A stretch of DNA of 64,000 nt from Lenzites betulinus (Eukaryota > Basidiomycota > Agaricomycetes > Polyporales > Polyporaceae): positions 186,001 through 250,000 of the forward strand of contig JABYQU010000025.1 in assembly GCA_022264855.1 (NCBI GenBank). The letters are read 5' to 3'. The translations under genes were made by a program, and so were the position numbers. The notes under the pieces are model-generated. The model was not told the origin of the DNA. It made no database searches and was given only the letters and a program-made list of their open reading frames with translations. Shown in pieces: positions 10,300 to 21,962 of the stretch; positions within the stretch are counted from its first letter, which is position 1, and every line of letters starts with the position of its first letter.

Positions 10300-10706
10300 G
10301 TCCCCTTTCTATGTTTTATTTCGTACATGAAAGTTTGTGTACCCGAGAGTCTGCAGACTGTGTACTCCGGCATCTCTTTGTGGGCTATGTCACAATATAT
10401 ACATATAATTCATGGGTACATACGCCTGCCAGCAATCTCGGTGGGCGACCCCATCACGAACAAGAGTTCCAGCTAGTGCGATATGGCTCGACCTCGACAA
10501 AAGCAGATTATTGTGATTGGTAGAACCAGCCGTAGCTATCTACGCAGGTAGGTAACGAAAAGCAAAAAAGATAATGACTATATCGCAAGGGTAAACGTAT
10601 GAGCATTACGACTCAATGAAGCTATAGGTATAAACGTCGATGTTGAACGCGAGATCGTAATATAGAGAATAGACGGACTATCATGATAGTAGCCGCACAC
10701 GAAGTA
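10300..10706. other. Convergent intergenic region
   Basis: Between the 3' ends of the F-box gene and the Cys-rich gene. AT-rich compared with its neighbours, including ACAATATATACATATAATTC near 10392, as expected of fungal terminators. No ORF or RNA gene seen. Confidence 0.5.
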
Positions 10707-12799
10707 TTAGTGTTGAACACGTAGAGATATGAACTGCCCTTTGATGCCGTACGCCTCGAGTAGCGCGAAGTCGTCCCCAATAGTAAGCACGATGTCGCCC
10801 CCACACGTACCATGATTCCCTGACAGCGCCTTCATCTTGCGGATCGCGTCGCTGTGCTTGGACGAGCCAGCGCCGACCTTGCGCCCGCACATGCAAGGGT
10901 ACCTCCATGACGTCTCCTCACGGCGTAGACGTCCAGCATCGCCCATCGAACGCCCATGCACCGCGCGACTCTCGTCGAACCTGTCACACTCAAATCAGCT
11001 CTGCCCGCCTCAAGCACGCACAACACATCGTTGAAGATTCTCACATCAACCCACTATCGCGCAGCAGAGCCTGCACCTTGACCCCGCGTTCCGAATGGCC
11101 GATCTTTGGCTGCGCGACGATTGAGTACCCGCCGTAGAACTGCAGCACAGCACCCTTGTCCATAACCAGCGCCTCGAGGCCCGCCACCAGGGCGGTCTGG
11201 AACGCGCGAGCTGTCGAGTACACCGTCCCGCCGTTCCGTTGCATGACTCTGGCGTGCTGGTAATCGTTGCGGTCGACTAGCAGCGGGTCGGCGTCGTTGC
11301 CGGCAGCCTTGTGTCGGTAGTAGTCGTCGAGCACGCCATCCAACCAGTAGCGGAACGCCTGCGCGCGCATCTTCTTCGTAACGTAGCGTGCTTTCTGCGG
11401 TTTTGCTACAGCCGCGATGACTGGCCGAGCATCGTCCTCTGAGTGTGCGGATGCGAGGGCTGGGAGTGCGCCCGGATCGGTTGATGTTCTAGAGGCGGGA
11501 GTCGAGGCATTGATCACAGGAGGGCGTTGCGGAGCTTCCAGTATGGCGACGGCGCCGTTGGGACGCGGGCCGTCGCGCTGCACAGCAGGGACAACGGCCG
11601 GGAGGCTGGGAGGAGTCGGTTCCTTGGGCGCGCTAGTGGTAGGTGGGACAACGGCGTGCTTCACTCTTGGCCGCGGTCTAGGTGGGATCTTCTGCGCAAC
11701 GGCAGGGGCGGGGCGATGAGTCGCAGTCTGATATTTGGTAGCCTCCGAAGTGACACACGCCCCGCATGTGTACCGCCCGTTGGCCTTCTTCCAATCTGCG
11801 GTACGCTCGCCCTTCTTCAGACAGACATCACAGGTGCGCAACCGTACCGTGGCACTGCTCCCCACCATGTCTGTAAGATGGCCCCGTACGGGCTCCAGCG
11901 TTGATTTGTCCGCAGAGGGCCGGGAAGTGCTGGGACCCGGCTCCGCACCCGAATACTTGCCTGTGGGCACTGTCGCGTGTTTCGCAGAACGCTTCAGCGT
12001 ACAAGCGCTGCATGTGAAGTCCGAGCGACCCTTCCAGTAGTTAAGGTGGCACACAACGACCTTGGAGCAGAGGATGCATGTTCGCTGGTCCGCGGCGACG
12101 GATGAGAGAGGGTCGTCGTGCGAATCCAGGTTCAGCGGTTCGATCTCTTTGAACTTGGCTTTGCTGGGACGCGGAGTAGCAGACCTTGATTTGCTGGTGA
12201 TGACCACGCCGCCAAACAAACGTGCCGCCTTCGATGAGGGGCCGGGGTCGCCTTCATCCTCCCTGGCACGTTTCAGGGCGGTGGCCTTTGCTGGAGTACC
12301 AGTGGCCAACGCAGGCAACGGCTGTTTCGCTAGACTGGAGGCGAGTTTGTCCCGCCACGCAGATATCGGCTGCCTCTCGCTTGACGGGCGAGACTTGGAG
12401 GACGACCCAGCCGCAGTTGCACTTTGTACGGGCGTTCGCGCAACTGAAGGTTCTGCGCGTACGTTGGCTTTGGCGAAGATGTCGGCACCGCTCAAAGAAG
12501 AACCTGGACGTCCGCCGTGATGACTCTTTGAGTGCTTCTGGACCTGGCTGATATTTCTGCTACGATAGTGGCCACATGGACAGGTCACCTCGCTCGTTTC
12601 CGGGTCTCTGCGGACTGTGATTGTCTTCCCTAAGAGAGGATTCCAGACGTTAGCAGCGCCAGCGTAAAAAGATTCGTTGGATGCATGCCGTTATACAGTA
12701 TGTGCCCCGTTGACCTGTGGTAACGACTCTGGTGTGAAGACATAGCGGCGGCGACCGCTTCTGCCGCGGAACCGGTGGAGACATAATCGCAGCCGTCAT
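10707..12799 (-). CDS. Cys-rich protein with four zinc-binding-like modules
   Basis: Three exons: 12799-12697, 12629-11045 and 10980-10707, joined in frame to give 653 residues. Module 1 (residues 51-72) is C-x-C followed by KH-x4-HH. Modules 2 (219-244) and 3 (301-326) are related C-x2-C...W-K...F/Y-T-C-x2-C units, so they look like an internal duplication. Module 4 (592-about 622) again has C-x-C-G and KH and resembles module 1. The modules are linked by Pro/Ala/Ser-rich spacers with basic patches. No named family is recognised; a nuclear, nucleic-acid or chromatin role is an inference. The last intron (64 nt) has a CTGAT branch and removes a TGA. The first intron has a CTAAC branch. Confidence 0.65.
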
Positions 12800-13192
12800 G
12801 GTGACAACGCTGCTTGACGAGTCTGGTCTGCTTGTCGACAACGAGTCACAACGTGTCTCAAGAAATTCGTCTGTGCGTTGTACTTACACTCATATGAAGT
12901 TCACGGGAGGTGGGTACATGCGCGCGGCGCGCGGTAGGCGGTGGTGCGACGCGGAAGAAGAGACGCCATGGGCGCTTACACATCGAGGTTAAGAAAGCGT
13001 GACCGTTCCACGACGCGTGTCCCGCACGTGCGGACCTCGTCAGGGAAATGTGACGTTCGTGACCGTCTCTTTAGCGTGATTTCGCCTCCAAGGCGCGGAG
13101 ATACTTGGTCGAATCAAAGTGTCTTCCTCCTCGCCGCGTGTTTGAAGGCTGCTTTACAAGAACTGCCTGTCTTGAAAAATCAGTCTGTGAAC
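12800..13192. promoter_or_regulatory. Divergent promoter region, Cys-rich gene and CAP1
   Basis: 393 bp between two start codons on opposite strands. It must contain both promoters. No TATA box is obvious on either side. Confidence 0.45.
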
Positions 13193-14433
13193 ATGGAAGA
13201 CGCAGAACGTATCAAGGCTGCATCGAAGTTCCTGCTCCAGTCTCCGCCGGGGGAGATCAACGACGTGCTGAATGGTGAATCAAATACTTGGTGGCTTGAG
13301 TGCGCGGCCGTAGCTGAATCGCGTCGATCCCACTAGATGTCCGCAACATCATCTCCGACGACGAGTCGTTGCAGGCCGGCGTGCTGCCCGCGTTGCAGGA
13401 GTACAACCTCGCTCAGTTCACGACCGCAGACGTGCCGGGACACCAGCACCAGGTACGCAATGCTTTGTCCTCTGTTGCGTACCCTTGTTCTTAACGTTGT
13501 GGTTCCAGTCTATAATCAGTGACGCTGCGCGGATCCCAAGTACGACTACGGACGGAGACGACGAGCATTCGCAGGACAGGTATTGGGACCCTCGATCACG
13601 GACGAGTTTCCGCTTCGACCACTTGACCCTCGTGTGTATCATAACCTCTATTCTCGCTCCGGGTCCGCTCAACAACTGCGCCGCAGGAGACGTCCGACCC
13701 AGAGCACGTCGAGCCCGATGCAGAGTCAGAGCCGTTCCGGTGCGCGATTCTCACCTTATACCCCCGCCGACATGTCCGCTGAAGTACAGTCCGCAGGGTA
13801 GCGCTTGAGAACGCCGCGCTGACATACCTGAGCGCACACTACCACGACGGCGTCGTCTCCGTCTTCTCCACCCCCGGCTCCTCCACACGCTTCACCATCC
13901 AGATCGTCGCGAACAAGTACAACCCCAACAACTTCTGGTACGCCCGCCCCTCCGCCTTTCTTCGCTCACGATGCTCATGCGCTAACCCTTCCAGGTCCGG
14001 CCGCTGGCGCTCGGAATACATCATCGATACGGCCGCGAAGCAGGTCACGGGCCGCATCCTGCTGAACGTGCACTACTACGAGCAGGGCAACGTGCAGCTC
14101 GCGACGACGCACGCGCTGTCCCTCGCGCTCCCGCCCGCGATCGCGCCCGCGGGCGGCGCGGGGGCCGCGACGAAGGTGCTCGCGCTCGTCGAGGACGAGG
14201 AGGGCCGCTACCAGGCGTCGCTGAACGAGACGTATGCGGAGATGGGCGAGAAGACGTTCAAGGGCCTGCGACGGGCGCTTCCCATGACGCGCTCGAAGCT
14301 GGACTGGGACAAGGTGCGTGTACATGTGGTGACTGCGAGTGTTGGGTGTGGTGTCTGACGGCGTGCGTAGGTGCTTGGGTACAAGCTCGGTGCGGAGCTC
14401 ACGAACAGCAAGGCTGGGTTCGCCGCAGCGTAG
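13193..14433 (+). CDS. CAP1: F-actin-capping protein subunit alpha
   Basis: Seven exons: 13193-13274, 13337-13452, 13509-13631, 13687-13739, 13797-13937, 13995-14313 and 14371-14433, giving 298 residues. That is close to the family length of about 270-290. The protein pairs with the beta subunit and blocks barbed ends of actin filaments. Family landmarks are the N-terminal ASKFLLQSPPGEINDV, the central WDPRSRTSFRFDHL, NNFWSGRWRSEY, VHYYEQGNVQL and the C-terminal LRRALPMTRSKLDWDKV. The 57-nt intron before exon 5 is required to avoid an in-frame TGA. The C-terminal stretch after KVLGYKLG is the actin-binding tentacle. Confidence 0.95.
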
Positions 14434-14649
14434 GCACTCGCGTATATTGCGCCCTACAATGAGATAACAGAAGCAGGATGTACAAATAATGTTGTGATAT
14501 ACAAGCGAAGCATTTCGGATTCATCAGATCGCACGCTGCACGCTGGTGCAGCGCGGATGAGAACGACATCGCGAAGCTCCGAGCAATATGGTACAGGGCA
14601 AGGTATGTTCTAGCAGCAGTCTAAGAAGTCCGGGTCGTCTAGGACTGTC

Positions 14650-17563
14650 TCATAGCTTGGATGCAGTAGGGTCCGGAAGAGCATAGAGCGCATCAATGTA
14701 CTGCTTGTACTTTTGGTACGTCTCTTTCCTATAGCATCGTTTAGCAACCAGCAGGATGTCCATCGGGCGCTGCAACACTTACCTGCGAACTTTCAGCGTC
14801 GGGGTCAGGCAGTTGTTCTCGATCGTGAACGCGTCCAATGTCAGGTGGATTCGCCGGATCTTCTCAAAGCTGTTGCAACCTACATCAGCTTCCAGTGCCA
14901 CAAAAACGCATAATGCCCCGAGACTGACCCTTTGAGTCGCTGCACATTCACCTCCTTGTTCAGCTCCGCAAGCGCAGCGTCCACCACCCGCTTGTCCTGC
15001 AGATGCCGCTGGAGCGTCTCCGAGTCCGCGGGCTGCTCGCCAGTGACGCGCGCGACGAGCGCAGCCGCCTGCGCAGGATCAGGCACGACGACGGCGACGA
15101 GGAAAGACTGCAGCGAGTCGCCGTAGACGAAGAGCTGCGCGATGAGCGGGGCGGTCGTGTACACGTTCTCGACGTGCTCGAGCGCGACGTACTCGCCCTG
15201 AGCGAGCTTCATGATGTTCTGCACGTGCGCGGTGCGTGAGCTTTAGTCAGGCCCAGCGGAGAGGGTGTGGGAGAGCTTACCTTGACGCGGTCGATGATCT
15301 TGAAGCGCCCGTAGTCATCGAGCGTCGCGATGTCACCCGTGTGCAACCACCCCTCCTCGTCGATCGTCTCCTTGGTCTTCTCGATATCTATCGGAGATCC
15401 CGTGAGTGTCTTCCCTTTCCACACATGCCGTATCACGCCTACCTTTGTAATACCCGATGAACCGCTGCCCACCGCGCATACACAGCTCCCCGCGCGGGTA
15501 AGGCTGGTCCGTCGCGCGGTAGCCCAGCTCCGGCACGTCGACGAGCTTCACCTCCGACGACGGCTGCGGCGCGCCGACCGCGCCACCCGCGGTGGGGTCG
15601 TCCGGCCAGCACGACGTGCAGCAGCCGGCGTTCTCCGTCATCCCGTACCCCTCGCACACGTCCGCGAGCAGCGCGACCTTGAGGAACTCGGCAATGTTCG
15701 CGCTGAATGGCGCCGAGCCGCACGCGATCACCATCACGCGCCCGCCGAGCACTGCGTGGACCTGCACGTCGGGATCAGGATCAGAGTTGTTCGAACGGAA
15801 GCGCGCATCAGGATCAGGGATGGAGGATGAGGGATGCATGCGTCTGTATCTATCAGGGTCGGAGATGCTGGCAGCGTGCACGCACCTTGCGGAAGACGAG
15901 GCGGTCCCAGAGCGCGTGCGTGAGCCGCCCGGCGGTGCGCAGGTTGTGCAGCTTCGCGGCGACGGCCTGGCGGAAGAGCGCGCCCTTGAGGCCGGGCGCG
16001 TCGCCCGCGGCGACGACGGACTGGTACACGCGGTTGAGCACGCGCGGGACGAGGGGCACGAAGTGCGGCTTGAGGATCTGGATGTCCTCGAGGAAGCGCG
16101 TGGGGTCGCCGGTGGTGTACCCGATGCGCTTCCCGAGCGCGACTGTGCAGAGTTCCATGATTCTCTGATCGGAGACGTGAGAAGTCCTGTCTGGGCGGAG
16201 GGGAGGTGGAGACGCACCTCGTAGATGTGCGCGAGCGGCAGGAACGCCATGCAGGTTCTATCTCCTTGGATGTCGAAGTGATGCATGAATGCGTAGGCGG
16301 CGATGGCCATGTTCCCGTGGCTCAACAACACGCCTGCAAGGATGATATTAGTCATAGTTGACATATTCCGATGCATGGACAGCGTACCTTTAGGCACCCC
16401 GGAAGTGCCCTGGTGGAATGGTTTAGAGTGAGTATATGCGTGGAATATGCAGACGTGCTCACGGAAGTATAGCAGATAGTAGCCAGCGTACTTGATGTCG
16501 CCGGGATTACGTCAATCATGTTAGCACGTCCGAGCTCCTCGACTGCACGACATGTGAGCATTGAGGGTAAATGATTTGACCCCACTGGATAACGCACTGT
16601 CGGCGATATCCCTCAGCTTCAAATTGTTCGTCTTCGCCCATGCAGTCAAGACGCGCTTCTCATCGTCCTCGAGGGGCTCGATGGAAATGACCATCTTCAG
16701 TGTTGGTACCTTGGCAGCAATGGTCAAGAGGAACGGGATATGCTCGGGCGAAGCGAATACGCTTGTCAGCTCGGCATGGTTGATTCTGGACAGCGCATGT
16801 TAGCTATGCATGCTACGAACGATATGGTTGAGATGCATACACATATTCTGTGTCATTCAATGTAAGAAGCTGTGATTGACAGGACTGGGAAGATGCACGC
16901 ACCGACAGAGTCCGCGCCGAGGGTGTCATACAATGGCACGCCAATCTTCCCATACGCTTGACACGCGAGGTCCACGAGCAGCCAATCTGGCGTATAACGC
17001 GTCGACTATTGTTCCGCAGAGCCGGCGACGGGCGAGCACTTACTGGGGCAGTTCTTGCTCCAAATCCCGACCGTGTCCAGGTCTCCACCGCCGAGCTCCC
17101 CCGATTGGAACAGCTTGTGCAGAGCGCTCCCCACGGCGCGCCGCCGCGCGTCGACGTCTACCCATGACTGCCACACGTGGTGGTTCGCAAACTGGAGGGG
17201 CTTCTTCGAGAGAATAGGGCGATGTCCGAGGAAGGCCCCGCCCCGAGCGATCCGGAAGCCCTCATCGTACAGCTCGATGAGATTGGTGTAAACGCCGGGC
17301 GAATCCAGGGTCACCAAAGGGAACTGGGCTGTGCAGAGATCATAAACAAGGTGAACAGAGCGGTCCTTGGCAGGGTTGACTGACCATGGCGATATATTGC
17401 TGGTTTGAACAGGAGTCAGTCGCGCGTCGTCTCGCGACACAAAATTCTGCTCACCGCTGTGACCAGGGCGCTCCGAGCCCGGTAACGCGATAGACTGCTT
17501 GTGGTAGTCCGCGCCGGGCGGGAGGAGGATGGGGAATTGGTTGAATCTGCTCTGTCCAGACAT
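14650..17563 (-). CDS. FAA1: Long-chain fatty-acid-CoA ligase (Faa1/Faa4 type)
   Basis: Fifteen exons: 17563-17455, 17399-17385, 17328-17044, 16986-16903, 16847-16841, 16785-16598, 16542-16463, 16409-16388, 16333-16218, 16164-15886, 15761-15443, 15387-15281, 15218-14929, 14869-14783 and 14728-14650. They join to 688 residues, the usual size. The enzyme activates long-chain fatty acids with ATP and CoA for lipid synthesis and beta-oxidation. Landmarks are [19 protein letters not shown] (AMP/P-loop, about residue 252), GYGMTENAG (about 430), [20 protein letters not shown] (about 517) and the C-terminal [10 protein letters not shown]. Exons of 15 and 7 nt are needed to keep the conserved GHSAIYRH and GADSVEYVINHAEL stretches. 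Faa1 or Faa4 identity cannot be separated here. Confidence 0.93.
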
Positions 17564-18084
17564 TCCGGGAAGCGAGGAGGGGCAGGAGGAGGGAGTACGT
17601 GGACGGAGCGGAAGAGATACGGGCGGTTATGTAGGGCGCAGCGGGACCTCTGTGATCACAGCCCGACGGGCGGCGTAAGAAGTTCTTTGCTAGAAAATCA
17701 GCTGGGACAGACTCCTCATTGCAATTGATGCCGGGAAGCCGACCGAAAACGCCTCTCATCAGGCGAGCATGCGCCCCCGGAGGGCCCTCTGCGACTTTTG
17801 CGGCCTGCGAATCCCGCGAGGGCTGTCATGCATCCTCCGACGCAAGTCACCGCGGATGACACTCATTACGCGTGTGCACTCCCCGCAATCAGTATACTTA
17901 ATGCTCCCGGCCTATCCGCCCCGCACCGCTCGGGGCCGGCTATCTCCGCTTCCGTGCACCCAGAGCTGTGCTGCCCCCTCGACGCGGAAGACGAGGGCTG
18001 CGTGCAACAGCCACTTGAGACTGACCTCCTTGAACAGCCGAACGCATAATAAGCACTGAGACATACCGTACACATACACACGTG
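17564..18084. other. Intergenic region upstream of the acyl-CoA ligase
   Basis: Holds the acyl-CoA ligase promoter and the 3' flank of the SAP gene. Short ORFs on both strands near 17800-18060 are GC-rich shadows of one another with no start context I trust. Confidence 0.4.
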
Positions 18085-20546
18085 CTACGCAGACGCTCCA
18101 CGATGGTCGCAGCCGAGAACCTCCCGCCACACCGCCGCGACGCCCTCTTCCTCGCAGCCAACCTGCATCCCGTTATCACGCAGTATGTAATACTCCCTGT
18201 GCGGCGTCTGCACCACGGCGAGCGCTGGGTGCAGTGGTCCGCCGCCCGGAGAAGAGAAGTGCACGCTCTCGACGTGATGGTGCCTGGACATATTCATCAG
18301 TTGGCAGGAAGGGGTGGGAGGGCCAAACAAGTGAGCGCACTCTGGCAGGTACAAGTTGACTTTGGGATCCTTGATTCGCGACGGAGCCGGGGGAGGACCA
18401 CGAGACGAAAGGCCGGCGAAGTCCTGCGCCATCCCGGTTGTCGACATCCACTCTCCGCTGATACTTTAGGATGATCAGCGACGCTCACCATCTCTAGAGG
18501 CGCGTAACACACCTATTACCAACGACAGATGCCAGGATGTACCGCCTTGCTACTTGGCGCTTCGCAGCCCCAAGCTCGCCTTCGTTTGCTGTTCGTTTCA
18601 GCCATAGTGTGCTGATGCCGTGATCGTATTCTTCGCGACACGCCCACTTGAGCTGCGAGAGAAGGGAATGCTGGCCCGAGGAAGACCCATTCCAACGCGT
18701 GATGTACGCAGACCAATCTGCGCGCACGGGAAGTCCGGTGTGTATCGGATCTTCGTCTGTGGCATGTGACACTGTCTTCGACGGTCTCCCGACCACCTCG
18801 CATGTTGCCTCCAGCAAGTAGAGCGTTTCCTGTCGTCTCGGCCGTACGTGCTCGAGCGTGACAGACCACACCTCCCCCTTCACAACTTCCTGTACGTCGA
18901 CGACTGTACCCTGAAGCCAGGATGTCGGATCATCGTTTCCTCCACTGGATATTCCGACCGAGAGCTCGAACCACGCTCGAGTGAGAACAAATCTGCCATA
19001 GTCCCTGTCAGTAATACTCGCCAGCCGCGATCGATAGCACACACCTCATTGCGATGACTAGTTGTTTGGACTTGTCAGGAGACGCCCACAAGCGCTTTGC
19101 GATGGGATTGCCAAAGCCGCAGCGCTGGAAAAGGCGCGGTAAGAACGAGTCCTCGTATATGCGCCTTCGGTTAGCGACCTCCGCCTTCCGAACGCGAAGG
19201 TATGGCCACATATTGGTCATGGCCTGCGAATACTTGCGCATGACTTCGGTGTCCAGTCGTTTCCCTTGGTAATCTCGGGCGAGGATGGACGACGCCGAGA
19301 GATAGACTAATGTCATTTCAGCATATATTGATGACACAGCAAAGGGCGGACTGCTGGAAGACCGACCTGCATATCTGAATGTGCGTGACACGAGAACGCA
19401 TACGGCACGCTCCGCGTCAGAGAGACCGCTGAGGATTATAGCCCAGCGAGTAACGCGCTTGCGCTGTGCGAGAGGAGGCGGAAGTGTGATGGATTTCAGA
19501 GTGGGTAGCTCAGCAAACGGTGCGGGCAGGTCAAGATAGTATAGAGGAATAGGTCCACCTTGCGGTGAGGAAGAAGTCACAGCGACGGTAGCATTCGAGG
19601 TAGACACTGCGGGACGAACGGGAGCGGAAGCGGGAGAGATCTTGGGTTTGTGTAGGACGAGAGGCCTAAAGCGCTTTGCAGGGAGCGTCACCGTAGATAT
19701 AGGCTTCGTAACGGCCGGATCGCTGACCGACGCGAGGCGTGCGGGGACCGGGCAAGATACGTCGCTGGTTTTGGACGGAGTGCGCGATGCGCTCGCTGGC
19801 TCGGAGACTGTGCCCGCCGGTGTTTCACCCGGGCGTTCTTGAGAAATCGTAATAGGTGGCTGTATGCGCGGTTTCTTGGGCGGCGGAGGGGGCATTGTAT
19901 CCTTGTCGGCCACCAGCTTCTTTCTTTTCTTAGCTTTCTCCTTAGGGGCAAGAGGCGGTAGACTGAGAGAAGCAGCGGGGGTATCAGAGGAAGCGATCGC
20001 GTCGCTAACACCATTGGCGGCGCGAGCGAGAGACTTGATTGTCACTTGCGGGGCTGGAGTCGTTACGACCGGAGATGGGAGGCGGGAGGAAATAGCTGCA
20101 GCAAGCGAGGCGCATTCGTCTAGAGAAGCACCAGGGCCAGGGACCAAGATAGATGGGACATTTTCAGAGACTGGAGCTGAGCTGGGCTTGATAATTTGTC
20201 GAGCAGAGTCTGTCGCCGAAGGAGCAGTTTTTCGCGCCTTAGACTTTGTCTTCGCAGCAGTAGCAGTTTGAGGTTTGGAAGCAGGAGTAGGGTCGATCTG
20301 AGCTACACCAGTATCAGAGCTAGTCGGGGCAGTTGCATGGAGCCCCGTTTGAAGGTTCTCGAGACCAGCAGAGGCAGGGTCGCCGCTCAGAGAAAGTGGA
20401 GTTCCCTGTAGTTTCTGTAAGAGGGCTGGTTTTCCTAGCTTCGAGTATCCAGAGATTTTCCGCTCCTTGCATATAGCCTTGAGCTGAGCCACAGTGAGCT
20501 TCGAGAGGTCGACACCCTGGGGTTTGGCACTATCGGATTGCGCCAT
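18085..20546 (-). CDS. SAP-domain protein, unknown function
   Basis: Best model has four exons: 20546-19045, 19004-18513, 18457-18353 and 18283-18085, giving 765 residues. The SAP helix-extension-helix motif lies at about residues 13-48 (LSKLTVAQLKAICKERKIS), a module that usually binds scaffold-attached or damaged DNA. Residues 50-330 are Pro/Ser/Ala/Thr-rich with basic KKRKK-type patches that suggest nuclear import. The C-terminal half (about 335-765) is ordered and unrecognised. The first intron is only 40 nt. If the second splice is not used, the protein ends at 18494 with 670 residues, and 18447-18085 would be a separate small gene. The 55-nt intron with CTGAT branch and exact phase match favours the longer model. 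Confidence 0.62.
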
Positions 20547-21575
20547 CTGGGATTATGGGTACCGTTCTCGTCGAGCACGTCGGGGATCGAGCTGAAATGC
20601 CTCGAGTTACTCAGCGAGGGTTAGATCGACAAGTTCCACTACAGTACTTGCTAAGGTACCCAAGAGCCGAGGTGATGGTGAGAAGCAAGCCGGGCTTGCG
20701 ATCATAGGCGCCTGCCGCGACTTACTTACCTTCAAGCTCCTTTCGGAACCGAGACCCATAATCATAATGCCCACTGTGCACGAACAATCAGTACATACTT
20801 GTACGTATTGTTCAAATAGAAAAGCAGGTTGAAAGCTGCTTCTACCATCGCGATATCTGATAATGGATGGTCGAGATGCCATTAAATCTAGCCATATGGC
20901 GGTAACATTCTCTAATGGTCGATGTCCCCCCCGAAATCCATAGGCGGTTTGGGCAGCACGGGGTGTATACTTCCGCCCAGATGCTTCGAGGTACAGCTAG
21001 TCGTCTTCTGGATGAGATACTTCGTGTACGCACTGCGCATCGCACAAAGTCCTCACCATATGGGCCACCATGCAGAATCCGCAGCATCTGTGGGAACAGC
21101 TAGAGGCTCCCAGAGGCTACAGGCAGCAAGGTTCTCTTGGTGAAGGAGCGGTCAACAAGGGAAGACGTTCGCCAAGGCCACCTATTTGATTATGAATAGG
21201 GAAACGGCTGCATTGCGGCTGCGGTAGGACGGGCAAGAAACAGCGGCATGAGAGAGCTATCTGCCCCTCAGCTTATATTCTCCTAAGCGGTGAGTAATGT
21301 CCGCAACCTTGCCTGTCTTTCGTGGAGGGGATACGCGGCCGCCGCAGTCGCGGTGGTGGCAAGGGTGGTGGCGAGCGTATGAACCTAATTTTAGTATTAC
21401 TCTGTAGCGCCGACGAGCGGCAGTCCCCGCTACCGTTGGTGTCAGTTGGTGGCGATGTGGCATGTGCACTACGTGCAATGGAGTACAAGGGTCTCGGTGC
21501 GCAAAGGTACTAAAAGGCTGTGGTGTACATGTTATATAATTGTAGAGGTAAAAAAATCGTTCTGGTGGGGGGCGT
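20547..21575. other. Intergenic, no supported gene
   Basis: Contains the SAP promoter. A 91-codon minus ORF at 20882-20607 and other short ORFs have no domain or splice support. Confidence 0.35.
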
Positions 21576-21962
21576 TCAAGCGAGGTTGAGAGCGCTAAGT
21601 CCAAATGGTGAGTGAGGATGAAGCGTATGAATGAGATGCACGTACAAGATTGTTTCGTAGCATGTCACGACGTTGTCGGAACGGGCGAGGGTGCGGTCGG
21701 ATTCCGGGATCGGCGTAAGTGGGATGGTAGTGTTCTGGGTGCGAAAGGTGAAGAAATGTTGTTGGTCGGCGAAGGTGACGGCCGTTTTGTGAGCGTTGTC
21801 AACGCGGGTGAAGTAAACGGAGCCATATACACTGGACAGCGTAGGGGAATATACCAAGTCCACAATACGGGGGGAGGGCTTGTTGTGGTCTGGGTTGTTG
21901 TCACTCGGGGCGGCGGAGGTGGTGGTGGTGAGGAGATGGGTGAACAAAAAAGCTAGGTGCAT
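21576..21962 (-). CDS. Possible small secreted protein
   Basis: 128 codons from an ATG. The first 20 residues (MHLAFLFTHLLTTTTSAAPS) resemble a signal peptide with a plausible cleavage after SAA. The rest is Thr/Ser/His-rich with a single Cys and no recognised domain. The frame is open 38 codons further upstream to 22076, and the start was chosen on the signal peptide alone. No intron is needed. It could be a chance ORF. Confidence 0.25.
   Translation of the reverse strand: MHLAFLFTHLLTTTTSAAPSDNNPDHNKPSPRIVDLVYSPTLSSVYGSVYFTRVDNAHKTAVTFADQQHFFTFRTQNTTIPLTPIPESDRTLARSDNVVTCYETILYVHLIHTLHPHSPFGLSALNLA

Noticed and set aside
15592..16224. 210-codon plus ORF
   Set aside because: Antisense shadow of acyl-CoA ligase exons, crossing several of its introns.
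18103..18474. Plus-strand protein-like frame starting MVAAENLPPHRRDALFL with possible introns
   Set aside because: The minus-strand frame over the same DNA has stronger splice sites (CTGAT branch, GTCCAG acceptor) and joins the SAP gene in frame. The plus frame appears to be its mirror.
20607..20882. 91-codon minus ORF from an ATG upstream of the SAP gene
   Set aside because: No domain, poor codon bias and no splice link to the SAP start.
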